From NCBI RefSeq assembly GCF_000236565.1, contig NZ_AHAM01000172.1:1-64000 (forward strand): DNA of 64,000 nucleotides, in the 5' to 3' direction. A program made the translations under genes and the position numbers. The DNA is from Mesorhizobium alhagi CCNWXJ12-2 (lineage in GTDB: Bacteria > Pseudomonadota > Alphaproteobacteria > Rhizobiales > Rhizobiaceae). Under the pieces are notes generated by a model, which was given only the letters and a program-made list of their open reading frames with translations, had not been told where the DNA came from and did not search any database. This document shows, one piece after another, positions 19,143 through 27,952 of the stretch (its first letter is position 1; every line of letters begins with the position of its first letter).

Positions 19143-20053
19143 GCGGCGCTGCCGGCGTTTTCGACCGGCGCGACGCGGTCGACCTGGCCGCGGCGGCGAT
19201 CATGATCGGCCTGACCTTTTCATGGGGGCTGAACGGCGTTGCAGCGAAGATCTCCTATGCCGGCTTTAGTCCGATCTTCGTCTCCGTGGTGCGCTCGGCG
19301 CTCGCCGGCCTTGTCGTGCTCCTGTGGTGCCGTTATCGCGGCATCCGGCTGTTCGACAGCGACGGCACGCTTTGGCCCGGACTGCTGGCCGGCCTGCTTT
19401 TCGGGGCCGAATTCGTGCTGATTTTCGTCGGCCTCGAATTCACCACCGTCGCGCGCAGCGCGCTGATGGTCAACACGATGCCGTTCTGGGTTCTTGTGGG
19501 CGCGCATTTCCTGCTTGGCGAACACATGACGCTGCGCAAGTGGGCCGGTCTCGCCATGGCCTTCGCCGGCGTCGTGCTGGTGTTTTCCGACAAGCTCAGC
19601 CTGCCTGGCCCGGAGGCGATCACCGGCGACATTATGAGCCTGGGGGCGGGGGTTCTGTGGGCCGCGACCACGCTGGTCATCAAGAAAAGCAAACTTGCCG
19701 GGACCAGCGCCGAAAAGCTGCTCCTCTACCAACTGGCGGTCTCCGCGGTTATGACTTTGCCGCTTTTGCCGCTGGCCGGCCCGGCCCTGCGAGAAATCTC
19801 GCCGCTCGCTACCGGCGCGCTGCTGTTCCAGGCTGTCTATATCGTCGCCTTCACCTATATTCTGTGGTTCTGGCTGATGCGGCGCTACCCCGCCGCCGGA
19901 CTGTCGAGCTTCGCCTTCCTGACGCCGGCCTTCGGCGTCCTGTGCGGCGGGCTGCTGCTTGGCGAACCGCTGAGCATCAAAATATTCGCCGCCCTTGGCC
20001 TGATCGCCACTGGGCTGGTCATCGTCAACCGCCCGCCGCGCCGGATTTCATGA
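19139..20053 (+). CDS. EamA/DMT-family transporter
   Basis: A 304-residue membrane protein with about ten transmembrane segments arranged as two EamA repeats (first about 15-145, second about 160-298: DIMSLGAGVLWAATTLVIKK and FAFLTPAFGVLCGGLLLGEP). Members export amino acids or metabolites; the substrate is unknown. I place the start at TTG 19139, which overlaps the preceding TGA by 4 bp (TTGA) and has AGAGG upstream; ATG 19202 would cut into the first membrane segment. It lies between rluC and the ATP12 gene, so it may be a lineage-specific insertion in that gene order. Confidence 0.87.
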   Translation: MSGAAGVFDRRDAVDLAAAAIMIGLTFSWGLNGVAAKISYAGFSPIFVSVVRSALAGLVVLLWCRYRGIRLFDSDGTLWPGLLAGLLFGAEFVLIFVGLEFTTVARSALMVNTMPFWVLVGAHFLLGEHMTLRKWAGLAMAFAGVVLVFSDKLSLPGPEAITGDIMSLGAGVLWAATTLVIKKSKLAGTSAEKLLLYQLAVSAVMTLPLLPLAGPALREISPLATGALLFQAVYIVAFTYILWFWLMRRYPAAGLSSFAFLTPAFGVLCGGLLLGEPLSIKIFAALGLIATGLVIVNRPPRRIS

Positions 20054-20060
20054 GGCTACA

Positions 20061-20852
20061 ATGCGCGATTTGCTGAACGATCTCGACGCTCAGAAATACC
20101 TGTCCGACCCGGACCCGATCCGGCGAGCGCAGAGTCAGATGAAGACGCAATTGCCGAAGCGCTTCTACAATGAAGTTTCGGTCGCGCCGGCGGGCGAGGG
20201 ATTTGGCGTCTATCTCGACGGTCGGCCGGTGCGAACGCCGGGCAAGGCCGTGCTGGCACTGCCCACTGAGGCGGCGGCCGCGCTGGTGGCGGAAGAGTTC
20301 GCCGCGCAGGGCGAAAAGATCGATCCGTCGACCATGCCGGTCTATCGCCTCGTCAATACGGCGATCGACGGTGTCGCGGCCGATCCGGCAGCCGTGCGCG
20401 ACGATGTCGCGCGCTTCGCCTCATCCGATCTGCTGTGCTATCGGGCCGATGCGCCAGTCGGCCTTGTGGAACGACAGGCCAAGGCATGGGATCCGGTTCT
20501 CGACTGGGCGCAGCGGGCGCTCGGGGCGCGGCTCCTGCTTGCGGAAGGCGTGATCCATGTCGAACAGCCGCGCCGGGCCTTGGACGCCGTCGGCGAACAT
20601 CTTGCGCTGCGCCAGGATCCGCTTCGGCTCGCCGCGCTGCACCTCATGACCTCGCTGACAGGCTCGGCGCTTCTGGCGATCGCGGTCGAAGCCGGCGAAA
20701 TCGACGCCGAAACGGCATGGTCGGCCGCCCATGTCGACGAGGACTGGCAGGCGGAGCAATGGGGCCAGGATTCCGAGGCGATGGCGCGTCGCGCCCACCG
20801 CAAGCGCGACATGATGGCCGCGGCGCAATTGCTGGAAGCGCTCGACGGCTGA
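20061..20852 (+). CDS. ATP12-family F1-ATPase assembly chaperone
   Basis: A 263-residue homologue of mitochondrial Atp12, which binds the free F1 alpha subunit before hexamer assembly. Family features: PKRFYNEVSVAPAGEGFGVY, the LDGRPVRTPGKAVLALPT segment, VRDDVARFASSDLLCYRAD, and the late HVDEDWQAEQWGQD with the conserved acidic and Trp residues. It is restricted to alphaproteobacteria and mitochondria. It starts 8 bp after the EamA gene. Confidence 0.93.
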   Translation: MRDLLNDLDAQKYLSDPDPIRRAQSQMKTQLPKRFYNEVSVAPAGEGFGVYLDGRPVRTPGKAVLALPTEAAAALVAEEFAAQGEKIDPSTMPVYRLVNTAIDGVAADPAAVRDDVARFASSDLLCYRADAPVGLVERQAKAWDPVLDWAQRALGARLLLAEGVIHVEQPRRALDAVGEHLALRQDPLRLAALHLMTSLTGSALLAIAVEAGEIDAETAWSAAHVDEDWQAEQWGQDSEAMARRAHRKRDMMAAAQLLEALDG

Positions 20853-20872
20853 TCGGTCGGCGCCGGCTGTCG

Positions 20873-21229
20873 TCAGCCTCCGAACATCTGATAGAGCACA
20901 TGCGCGATGTCGCTCTCGAGCGGAAACGACAGCATGCCCATGACGTCATAGCCGAGCAGCCACGGCATCACGTAGAAGCGGAACAGGAAGAAGAACCACG
21001 CGACGAACATCGGCACCAGCGGGTCGATCAGAAAACCAGGCGTGATCGGCCTGAAGACGCGCAAGATCGGGTCTGTCGCGAGTACGAAAAAGCGCATGAA
21101 GAAGAATTCGGAGTTTTCCGGAAGGAAGATGTTCATCGCCGCGCGGCCGATCAGGGTCCACATGATCAGGCCAAGGATATAGTCGATCACGATCACCCAG
21201 AGCGGGTGGATGAAAATCAGGTCTTCCAA
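20873..21229 (-). CDS. Conserved membrane protein of unknown function
   Basis: A 118-residue protein with at least two membrane segments (LWVIVIDYILGLIMWTLIG near residues 10-28 and PMFVAWFFFLFRFYVMPWLL near 73-92) and a central stretch FRPITPGFLIDPLVPMF. It has a YggT-like look (paired helices around Pro-rich IxP...P.L), but I am not certain of the family. It lies downstream of the symporter operon on the same strand, beyond a terminator-like hairpin. Confidence 0.75.
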   Translation of the reverse strand: MEDLIFIHPLWVIVIDYILGLIMWTLIGRAAMNIFLPENSEFFFMRFFVLATDPILRVFRPITPGFLIDPLVPMFVAWFFFLFRFYVMPWLLGYDVMGMLSFPLESDIAHVLYQMFGG

Positions 21230-21247
21230 GGAGCATACCTCTCAAAG

Positions 21248-21274
21248 AAAAGGGGGCGGGACCAGGTCCCGCCC
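21248..21274 (-). terminator. Terminator of the symporter operon
   Basis: Read on the - strand, GGGCGGGACC and GGTCCCGCCC form a 10-bp stem (21254-21274) with a one-base loop region, followed by CCTTTTCTTTG. It is 22 bp after the symporter stop at 21296. Confidence 0.8.
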
Positions 21275-21295
21275 TCTTCATTTCTCTAGCGCCGA

Positions 21296-23113
21296 TCAGT
21301 GGCCGGCGGCAAGGATCGGTTTGCCAGTCGGTATGCGGACTTCGTCCACCATATCCTGAATTTCCTGGCTTGGAGCAGGGGTCAACAGGCTGACGACGAC
21401 CATGGCGACCAGGCTGACAGGCATGCCAATGATGCCGAAGCGGATGTGGTCGATGCCCCACCAGGGATCCATAAGGCCGTTGTACACCATATAGAGGTAC
21501 CAGGAGCCGGCGACGAAGCCGCCGACCATGCCCGCGATGGCTCCCGCCGTATTCGCCCGTTTCCACCACACGCCGAGAACGAGCGGGAAGAACAGGCCGG
21601 AACAGGCGAAGTCGAACGCCCAGGCAACCGCGCCCAGGATGCCGGTCAACTTGAGCGACGCCACGAGCGCGCCACCAGCGCCTATGAAGAGCAGAAGCAC
21701 ACGCGCGACGGTCAGACGGCGCCTGGTATCCGCGTTCGGATCGATGATCTTGTAGTAGAGATCATGCGACAGGGCATTGGCGATGGCGAGCAGGAGCCCG
21801 TCAGCGGTCGACATGGCGGCTGCGAGACCGCCCGCAGCCACCAGGCCGGAAATCACATAGGGAAGGCCCGCGATTTCCGGTGTGGCGAGCACGACGATGT
21901 CGGGCCGCATGAAGAACTCGTTCAACTGCACGATTCCATCGCCGTTCTGATCGGCCACGGCGAGCATGCCGACAGCACTCCAGTGTTTCACCCATTCGAG
22001 GTTCGTCACGTCCTCGACGGCCTTGCCGATAACCGACGTCGCCAGGTTGGGATCGAGCAGCTGCAGCTTCGTCAGCGTGGCGAGCGCCGGCGCCGAGAAG
22101 TACAGCAGGAAGATGAACGTCAGCGACCAGCCGACCGAACGGCGTGCCGAACGGACCGAAGGCGTGGTGAAGTAACGCATCAGTATGTGCGGCAGCGACG
22201 CTGTGCCGGCCATCATGCAGATGGCGAGCGACACCATGGCCCATCCCTTGCCTTCAGGCGCGTTTTGCGGATTGACCAGGACGGAAACGCCCGGAATAGC
22301 TTCGAGAGCCGGCTTCAGCCCGTACAACGCCTCAAGTTCGGCGATGCGTCCGAGAGCTTCGCCGTAGGAGAAGTGCGGAATAATGCCGAACCCCTGCTTG
22401 TTGGACATCCAGATGATCGGCACCAGATAAGCGATGATCAGGACGATGTACTGCGCCACCTGGGTCCAGGTCACGCCGCGCATGCCGCCCAGCATGGAGC
22501 AGATGAAGATGCCTAGCAGTCCGAACCAGACGCCGAGCTCGTAGGGAATGCCGAGCGTCTGGGCCGCGATCGTTCCGGTGGCGTCGATCTGCGCCGTCAC
22601 ATAAGTGAACGACGCGACGACCAGAATGATGACGGCGCAAAGGCGCGCCGTGTTGCCGCCGTAACGGGTTCCGATAAAGTCCGGCACGGTGTAGCAGCCG
22701 AACTTGCGCAGATACGGCGCCAGCAATGAATTGACGAGCACATAGCCGCCGGTCCAGCCGACGATGAAGCCCAGATAGGGATACCCGCCGAAATAGACGC
22801 CGCCGGCCAGCGCGACAAATGACGCGCCGGACATCCAGTCCGCAGCGGTGGCCATTCCGTTGTAGAGCGCCGGAACTTCACGTCCCGCCACGTAGTAGGC
22901 GTCGACTTCCGCCGTGCGCGAAAGCCAGCCGATGACCGCGTAGATAGCGATCGTGAACATCAGGAAGCCGATGCCGATCGCCTGGGCACCCATGCCCAAC
23001 TGCTCGAGGACAGCCATGAAGGCGAAGAAGGCAAGGAAGCCGAGCGTATAAAGCGCGTAGACCCTGCCGAGATTGTCGATAAAGCGGGCTCTGCCCGTGG
23101 TTTCGATAGCCAT
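21296..23113 (-). CDS. Sodium:solute symporter, VC_2705-like subfamily
   Basis: A 605-residue symporter of the SSS family with about 13 membrane segments. The N-terminal part has SRTAEVDAYYVAGREVPALY and NGMATAADWMSGASFVALAG, the substrate/sodium-binding region. Close relatives are monocarboxylate or acetate carriers, always paired with a small DUF4212 membrane protein, which is present here 12 bp upstream. An unusual segment between two membrane helices, residues 388-399, is a textbook EF-hand calcium loop (DQNGDGIVQLNE). The substrate is unproven. The gene ends before a good terminator. Confidence 0.9.
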   Translation of the reverse strand: MAIETTGRARFIDNLGRVYALYTLGFLAFFAFMAVLEQLGMGAQAIGIGFLMFTIAIYAVIGWLSRTAEVDAYYVAGREVPALYNGMATAADWMSGASFVALAGGVYFGGYPYLGFIVGWTGGYVLVNSLLAPYLRKFGCYTVPDFIGTRYGGNTARLCAVIILVVASFTYVTAQIDATGTIAAQTLGIPYELGVWFGLLGIFICSMLGGMRGVTWTQVAQYIVLIIAYLVPIIWMSNKQGFGIIPHFSYGEALGRIAELEALYGLKPALEAIPGVSVLVNPQNAPEGKGWAMVSLAICMMAGTASLPHILMRYFTTPSVRSARRSVGWSLTFIFLLYFSAPALATLTKLQLLDPNLATSVIGKAVEDVTNLEWVKHWSAVGMLAVADQNGDGIVQLNEFFMRPDIVVLATPEIAGLPYVISGLVAAGGLAAAMSTADGLLLAIANALSHDLYYKIIDPNADTRRRLTVARVLLLFIGAGGALVASLKLTGILGAVAWAFDFACSGLFFPLVLGVWWKRANTAGAIAGMVGGFVAGSWYLYMVYNGLMDPWWGIDHIRFGIIGMPVSLVAMVVVSLLTPAPSQEIQDMVDEVRIPTGKPILAAGH

Positions 23114-23125
23114 TGCCGGTCCCCC

Positions 23126-23389
23126 TCAGTCGCCGACGCCGAATTCGTCGTCAATCTGATCCTGGCGCCAGTTCTGGATCCAGATCATTGCGACGAAGGC
23201 GATGAGCGAACCTTGGACGCACATGTAGTAGCCCAACGGAAAGCCCATGAATGTTATGGAGTTCAATGAACTGGCCATCCAGGGAATGATGATGGCGAAG
23301 ATCACCCAAAGGATCATGATGATCGTGTTGAGGTTTCTGGTCTTCTCCCAATGACGGTCCCTGGAGCCAGCGGCGGCGGTGCTGGACAT
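23126..23389 (-). CDS. DUF4212 small subunit of the sodium:solute symporter
   Basis: An 87-residue protein with two membrane helices (LNTIIMILWVIFAIIIPWMA and YYMCVQGSLIAFVAMIWIQN) and a short C-terminal tail NWRQDQIDDEFGV. It is the regular partner of VC_2705-type symporters. I chose ATG 23389, which follows a strong GGGGGAGGAAA ribosome-binding site; the frame extends further upstream without one. First gene of the two-gene operon. Confidence 0.9.
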   Translation of the reverse strand: MSSTAAAGSRDRHWEKTRNLNTIIMILWVIFAIIIPWMASSLNSITFMGFPLGYYMCVQGSLIAFVAMIWIQNWRQDQIDDEFGVGD

Positions 23390-23553
23390 TGAATTTCCTC
23401 CCCCATTAAAATGCCGGCGGGATGCCTGCATCATCGAATCGTGATTCCGAAAAAAGAATCGGCACGCCCTAGATGATTACAGAGAGAATGAGGCTGCGGA
23501 AATTATTCTATCGTAGCATTCCCACAGGCGCGGCAAATGGCCAATGGAGCAGC

Positions 23554-24219
23554 ATGAAACCGCTGGCAAGACAGATTTCAGACGCGGCAAGCTGGTTCGC
23601 GGAGGTAGCCTCCAAGCTATCGGTGCGCCGCGACAACGCGCCGATCGCGACCGTTGACAGACTATGCGCCTTCGCCGCGACGCGGGCGGCTCTGATCACG
23701 CAAAAAAAGCTCTATGGCTATCTGAAGGAGCGAATGGGGACCAGCTATCCCAGGATGTTCAAGGATGAGCTGTTCGCGAGATCGATCCACATCGCCACCA
23801 TGCATGTGTTCGCTGCGTCGCTGTCGGACCTGACCATTCATGTGGTAGCCCATGTGGGCGCGGGCTCCGCGCTCGGCCCTTCGGAGCTTAGGCGAATGGC
23901 GGTGGAATGCTATAAGTTCGGCATTGCGGAAAATGCCGAACAGGCTCCCGACCGGGCGGCGCCGGCTTTGTGGCTGGCGGCTTTCGAGAGGCGGCTGGAC
24001 GATACGTCCTGGGAGAACGTGGCCGCCGGCGCAAGCGCTTTCACCGAAAGTCCGAAGGCCTTGGTAAAATGGGCGCCGATTTCCGACGAATACAAGAAGT
24101 ACGACCGCGAGATCGTCGAGAATTCGATCCGTTTCGCCTGGAATGAAATACGAGAGGATTTTCGCAAACGACTCGACCCCGCCGCCGTCGCCGCCGACTG
24201 GACGTCGAATTCCGGCTGA
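23554..24219 (+). CDS. Hypothetical protein, alpha-helical, cytoplasmic
   Basis: A 221-residue protein without signal peptide or membrane segment. It contains ATRAALITQKKLYGYLKERM and VVAHVGAGSALGPSELRRMA, and is rich in helix-forming residues; I do not recognise a domain. ATG 23554 is preceded by GGAG 6 bases upstream; the frame is open back to 23473, but that part overlaps the probable symporter promoter region. It is convergent with glnA and shares the terminator at 24244. Confidence 0.72.
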   Translation: MKPLARQISDAASWFAEVASKLSVRRDNAPIATVDRLCAFAATRAALITQKKLYGYLKERMGTSYPRMFKDELFARSIHIATMHVFAASLSDLTIHVVAHVGAGSALGPSELRRMAVECYKFGIAENAEQAPDRAAPALWLAAFERRLDDTSWENVAAGASAFTESPKALVKWAPISDEYKKYDREIVENSIRFAWNEIREDFRKRLDPAAVAADWTSNSG

Positions 24220-24243
24220 CCGGAAGGCGCGGATACTGAATTG

Positions 24244-24270
24244 AAAACCCCGGCTCGCGGCCGGGGTTTT
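24244..24270. terminator. Bidirectional terminator between the convergent hypothetical gene and glnA
   Basis: AAAACCCCGGC (24244-24254) pairs with GCCGGGGTTTT (24260-24270). The A-run on one side and T-run on the other let it stop transcription from both the + strand gene ending at 24219 and glnA ending at 24291. Confidence 0.92.
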
Positions 24271-24290
24271 CGTATCGCTGATCCGCAGGA

Positions 24291-25700
24291 TCAGACCGAA
24301 TAGTACATGTCGTATTCGACTGGATGCGGGGTCATTTCGAAGCGCATCACCTCGGCCATCTTCAGCTCGATATAGCTGTCGATCTGGTCGTCGTCGAAGA
24401 CCCCGCCGGCCTTCAGGAAGCCGCGGTCCTTGTCGAGGCTCTGCAGCGCTTCGCGCAGCGAACCGCAGACGGTCGGGATCTTCTTCAGCTCCTTCGGCGG
24501 CAGGTCGTAGAGATCCTTGTCCATCGGCTGGCCGGGGTGGATCTTGTTCTTGATGCCGTCGAGGCCGGCCATCAGCATTGCGGCGAAGGCGAGATAGGGG
24601 TTCGCGCCCGGATCGGGGAAGCGGACCTCGACGCGCTTCGACTTCGGCGAAGAGCCGAACGGAATGCGGCAGGAAGCCGAGCGGTTGCGCGCCGAATAGG
24701 CGAGCAGCACGGGAGCCTCGTAGCCCGGCACAAGCCGCTTGTAGGAGTTGGTCAGCGGGTTGGTGAAGGCGTTGATCGCCTTGGCGTGCTTGATGATGCC
24801 GCCGATGTAGTAGAGGCAGGTCTCCGACAGCCCGGCATATTCATTGCCGGCGAAAGTCGGCTTGCCTTCCTTCCAGATCGACTGGTGGACGTGCATGCCC
24901 GAGCCATTGTCGCCGAAGACAGGCTTCGGCATGAAGGTTGCCGTCTTGCCGTAGGCGTTGGCGACCTGGTGCACGACATATTTGTAGATCAGCATCTTGT
25001 CGGCGTTGCGGACCAGCGTGTCGAACTTGATGCCGAGCTCGTGCTGGGCGGCCGCCACTTCGTGGTGGTGCTTCTCGACGCGCACGCCCATCTCGGTCAG
25101 TACGGTCAGCATTTCCGAGCGCATGTCATGGGCCGAATCGACCGGCGGAACCGGGAAGTAGCCGCCCTTGATACGCGGGCGGTGGCCGAGATTGCCGGTC
25201 TCGTAGTCGGTGTCGTCATTGGACGGCAGTTCGGTCGAATCGAGTTTGAAGCCCGTGTTGTAGGGATCGGCCTTGTACTTCACGTCGTCGAACACGAAGA
25301 ACTCGGCTTCCGGGCCGACATAGATGGTGTCGCCGATGCCTTCGGCCTTCATGTAGGCTTCGGCCTTCTTGGCAGTGCCGCGCGGGTCGCGGTTGTAGGC
25401 TTCGCCCGAGACCGGATCGAGGATGTCGCACAGGATGACCATGGTCGACTGTGCGAAGAACGGGTCCATATGGGCCGTTTCGGCATCGGGCATCAGAACC
25501 ATGTCGGATTCGTTGATGGCCTTCCAGCCGGCGATCGACGAGCCGTCGAACATGACGCCGTCGGCGAACATGTCCTCTTCGACCTCGACGACATCCATCG
25601 TCACGTGCTGCAGCTTGCCCTTCGGATCGGTAAAGCGCAGATCGACGAACTTTACGTCATTGTCCTTGATCTGCTTCAAAATGTCAGAGGCTGTCGTCAT
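24291..25700 (-). CDS. glnA: Glutamine synthetase type I
   Basis: A 469-residue GSI that makes glutamine from glutamate, ammonia and ATP as a dodecamer. Motifs: [19 protein letters not shown] (beta-grasp and latch), [12 protein letters not shown] and [11 protein letters not shown]-like [15 protein letters not shown] for metal and ammonia sites, [19 protein letters not shown], and the adenylylation loop [11 protein letters not shown] whose Tyr is the expected target of GlnE. It follows glnB by 52 bp, forming the classical glnBA operon of Rhizobiales, so regulation by NtrC and GlnB uridylylation is expected. Confidence 0.97.
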   Translation of the reverse strand: MTTASDILKQIKDNDVKFVDLRFTDPKGKLQHVTMDVVEVEEDMFADGVMFDGSSIAGWKAINESDMVLMPDAETAHMDPFFAQSTMVILCDILDPVSGEAYNRDPRGTAKKAEAYMKAEGIGDTIYVGPEAEFFVFDDVKYKADPYNTGFKLDSTELPSNDDTDYETGNLGHRPRIKGGYFPVPPVDSAHDMRSEMLTVLTEMGVRVEKHHHEVAAAQHELGIKFDTLVRNADKMLIYKYVVHQVANAYGKTATFMPKPVFGDNGSGMHVHQSIWKEGKPTFAGNEYAGLSETCLYYIGGIIKHAKAINAFTNPLTNSYKRLVPGYEAPVLLAYSARNRSASCRIPFGSSPKSKRVEVRFPDPGANPYLAFAAMLMAGLDGIKNKIHPGQPMDKDLYDLPPKELKKIPTVCGSLREALQSLDKDRGFLKAGGVFDDDQIDSYIELKMAEVMRFEMTPHPVEYDMYYSV

Positions 25701-25752
25701 ATCATGTTTCCTGTGTGATGACGTTGAAACGAAAATGGATGAGGCGGTGCGA

Positions 25753-26109
<357 letters not shown>

Positions 26110-26150
26110 CTAGGGCAAATACGGGCTGTCGCCCCGCTTGCGCCTCTAAA

Positions 26151-26166
26151 AGCACGATCCATGCCA
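26151..26166 (-). promoter_or_regulatory. Sigma54-type -24/-12 promoter of glnBA
   Basis: On the - strand the sequence TGGCATGGATCGTGCT places GG and GC exactly ten bases apart, matching the RpoN consensus TGGCAC-N5-TTGCA with few mismatches. It lies about 60 bp upstream of the glnB ATG. This fits NtrC control of glnBA known in rhizobia. No convincing paired NtrC site was seen in the rest of the 331-bp gap between glnB and nnr (26092-26422). Confidence 0.65.
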
Positions 26167-26422
26167 ATCCCGCTCCGCTGCAACTAATGAGCGTCGGACG
26201 GGAACCATGCGCGAAAATTTGCGTGTGGGGCGCGATTGCCCGGGTCTCAATCAAAGTTGACGGCAGGCGATACCGGTGATGAATTTTTCGGCAGGTCAAA
26301 TATTGGGCACGGAGCCTAAAAAACAGGCATCGCGATCACCGCGTGCGTCGCTCGGTGGCGCGCCTATTCAGGCGCCGCCTCTCATGTGCTACCCGTTGCG
26401 GCAGGTGGAGCGCCTGTCGGCA

Positions 26423-27952
26423 ATGTCGAATGAAATCCTGACGCCGCGTGAAATGGCCGAGGCGGACCGGCTGGCAATCGCCGCCGGGCCGTTCACCGGT
26501 ATCCAGCTCATGCGCAATGCCGGTGCGGCGGTTGCGGCGGAGGTGCTGCGGCGCTGGCCGGCGGCGATCCGTGTTCATGTGCTGTGCGGGCCGGGCAACA
26601 ATGGCGGCGACGGCTATGTCGTGGCCAGGCTTCTCGCCGACGCAGGAGTTCGCGCTTCGGTCTGGGCCGAGGGCCGGCCGAAAGCCGGCAGCGACGCGGC
26701 GCAGGCGGCGGCCGAATGCACAATCGAGGCGCAGCCGATTTCCGGCTTCATGCCCGAACGCGGCGATATAGTCATAGATGCGCTCTATGGGGCAGGGCTG
26801 TCGAAGCCGCTTTCGCCGAATGCGGTTTCGGCGATCGAGAAATGCCGCGATGCGAGGATATCGGTCGTTGCAGTCGATCTTCCGTCGGGCATTTCTGGCG
26901 AAACCGGTCACCCGGTCGGTAAGGAGGCGTTCCGGGCCGCTGTCACCGTCACCTTCGCGCGCAAGAAGCCGGGTCATCTCCTGCATCCCGGCCGAGATGC
27001 CTGCGGCGAGCTTGTCGTTGCGGATATCGGGATCGGAGCAGACACCGTCGCCGCGATCGGATCGAAATGTTTTGAGAACGGTCCCGCGCTGTGGCGCGGT
27101 TCATTTCCGACGCCGGCGGCGGACACGCATAAATACCGGCGCGGGCACGTCGCCGTCTTTTCAGGCGGGGCGGCCTCGACCGGCGCCGCGCGGCTCTCGG
27201 CACTTGCCGCGGCGCGGGGTGGGGCGGGGGCCGTTACCCTGCTGTCGCCCGGCAACGCGTTGGCCGTCAACGCCGTGCATCTGACCTCCGTCATGCTGAG
27301 GCGTGTCGACGACGCCGACGATGCGCGCGCCTTCATCGCCGACCGCAAACCATCGGCATTCGTGCTGGGACCCGGCTTCGGCGTCGGCGAAGCCCTGAGG
27401 GAACTCGTTTTCGCGATCCTGGAGACAGCCGGCTCGGAGACTTCGCTCGTGCTGGACGCCGACGGCATCACCTCCTTTGAGGATACGCCCGCTTCGCTCT
27501 TCATAACTGCGGGCGTCGAGAGTGCCGCAACGCTCGTGCTGACGCCGCATGTGGGCGAGTTCGCGCGCCTCTTTCCCGGTATCGCCGGGGACGACGCCCT
27601 GTCGAAACTCGACAAGGCGCGGCAGGCGGCGGCGCGCTTGCACGGCGTCGTCGTGTACAAGGGGCCGGACACGGTGATCGCCTCGCCGGACGGGCGGGCG
27701 GCGATCAACAGCAACGGAACGCCCCTGCTGGCCACCGCCGGATCGGGCGACGTGCTGTCGGGGATCGTGGCCGCGCTTCTGGCGCAAGGCATGCCAGCTT
27801 TCGAAGCGGCCTGCGCAGCCGTCTGGATGCACGCCGAGGCGGCGCGGCGTTTCGGGCCAGGCCTGATCGCCGAAGACCTGCCGCTTGCGCTTCTTCCCGT
27901 GCTCCGCGATCTTGTAGCCGAGCATTCGGACGGTTCGGGGGGACTGGCATGA
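26423..27952 (+). CDS. nnr: Bifunctional NAD(P)H-hydrate epimerase / ADP-dependent dehydratase
   Basis: A 509-residue fusion that repairs hydrated NAD(P)H. The N-terminal epimerase domain (about 1-210) has CGPGNNGGDGYVVARLLADA and VVAVDLPSGISGETG; the C-terminal ribokinase-like dehydratase domain (about 225-505) has LDADGITSF, LTPHVGEFARLFP and NGTPLLATAGSGDVLSGI. I chose ATG 26423 (MSNEILTPREMAEADRLA), the family start; the open frame upstream to 26276 is in the glnB promoter region. It overlaps the next gene by 4 bp. Confidence 0.95.
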   Translation: MSNEILTPREMAEADRLAIAAGPFTGIQLMRNAGAAVAAEVLRRWPAAIRVHVLCGPGNNGGDGYVVARLLADAGVRASVWAEGRPKAGSDAAQAAAECTIEAQPISGFMPERGDIVIDALYGAGLSKPLSPNAVSAIEKCRDARISVVAVDLPSGISGETGHPVGKEAFRAAVTVTFARKKPGHLLHPGRDACGELVVADIGIGADTVAAIGSKCFENGPALWRGSFPTPAADTHKYRRGHVAVFSGGAASTGAARLSALAAARGGAGAVTLLSPGNALAVNAVHLTSVMLRRVDDADDARAFIADRKPSAFVLGPGFGVGEALRELVFAILETAGSETSLVLDADGITSFEDTPASLFITAGVESAATLVLTPHVGEFARLFPGIAGDDALSKLDKARQAAARLHGVVVYKGPDTVIASPDGRAAINSNGTPLLATAGSGDVLSGIVAALLAQGMPAFEAACAAVWMHAEAARRFGPGLIAEDLPLALLPVLRDLVAEHSDGSGGLA

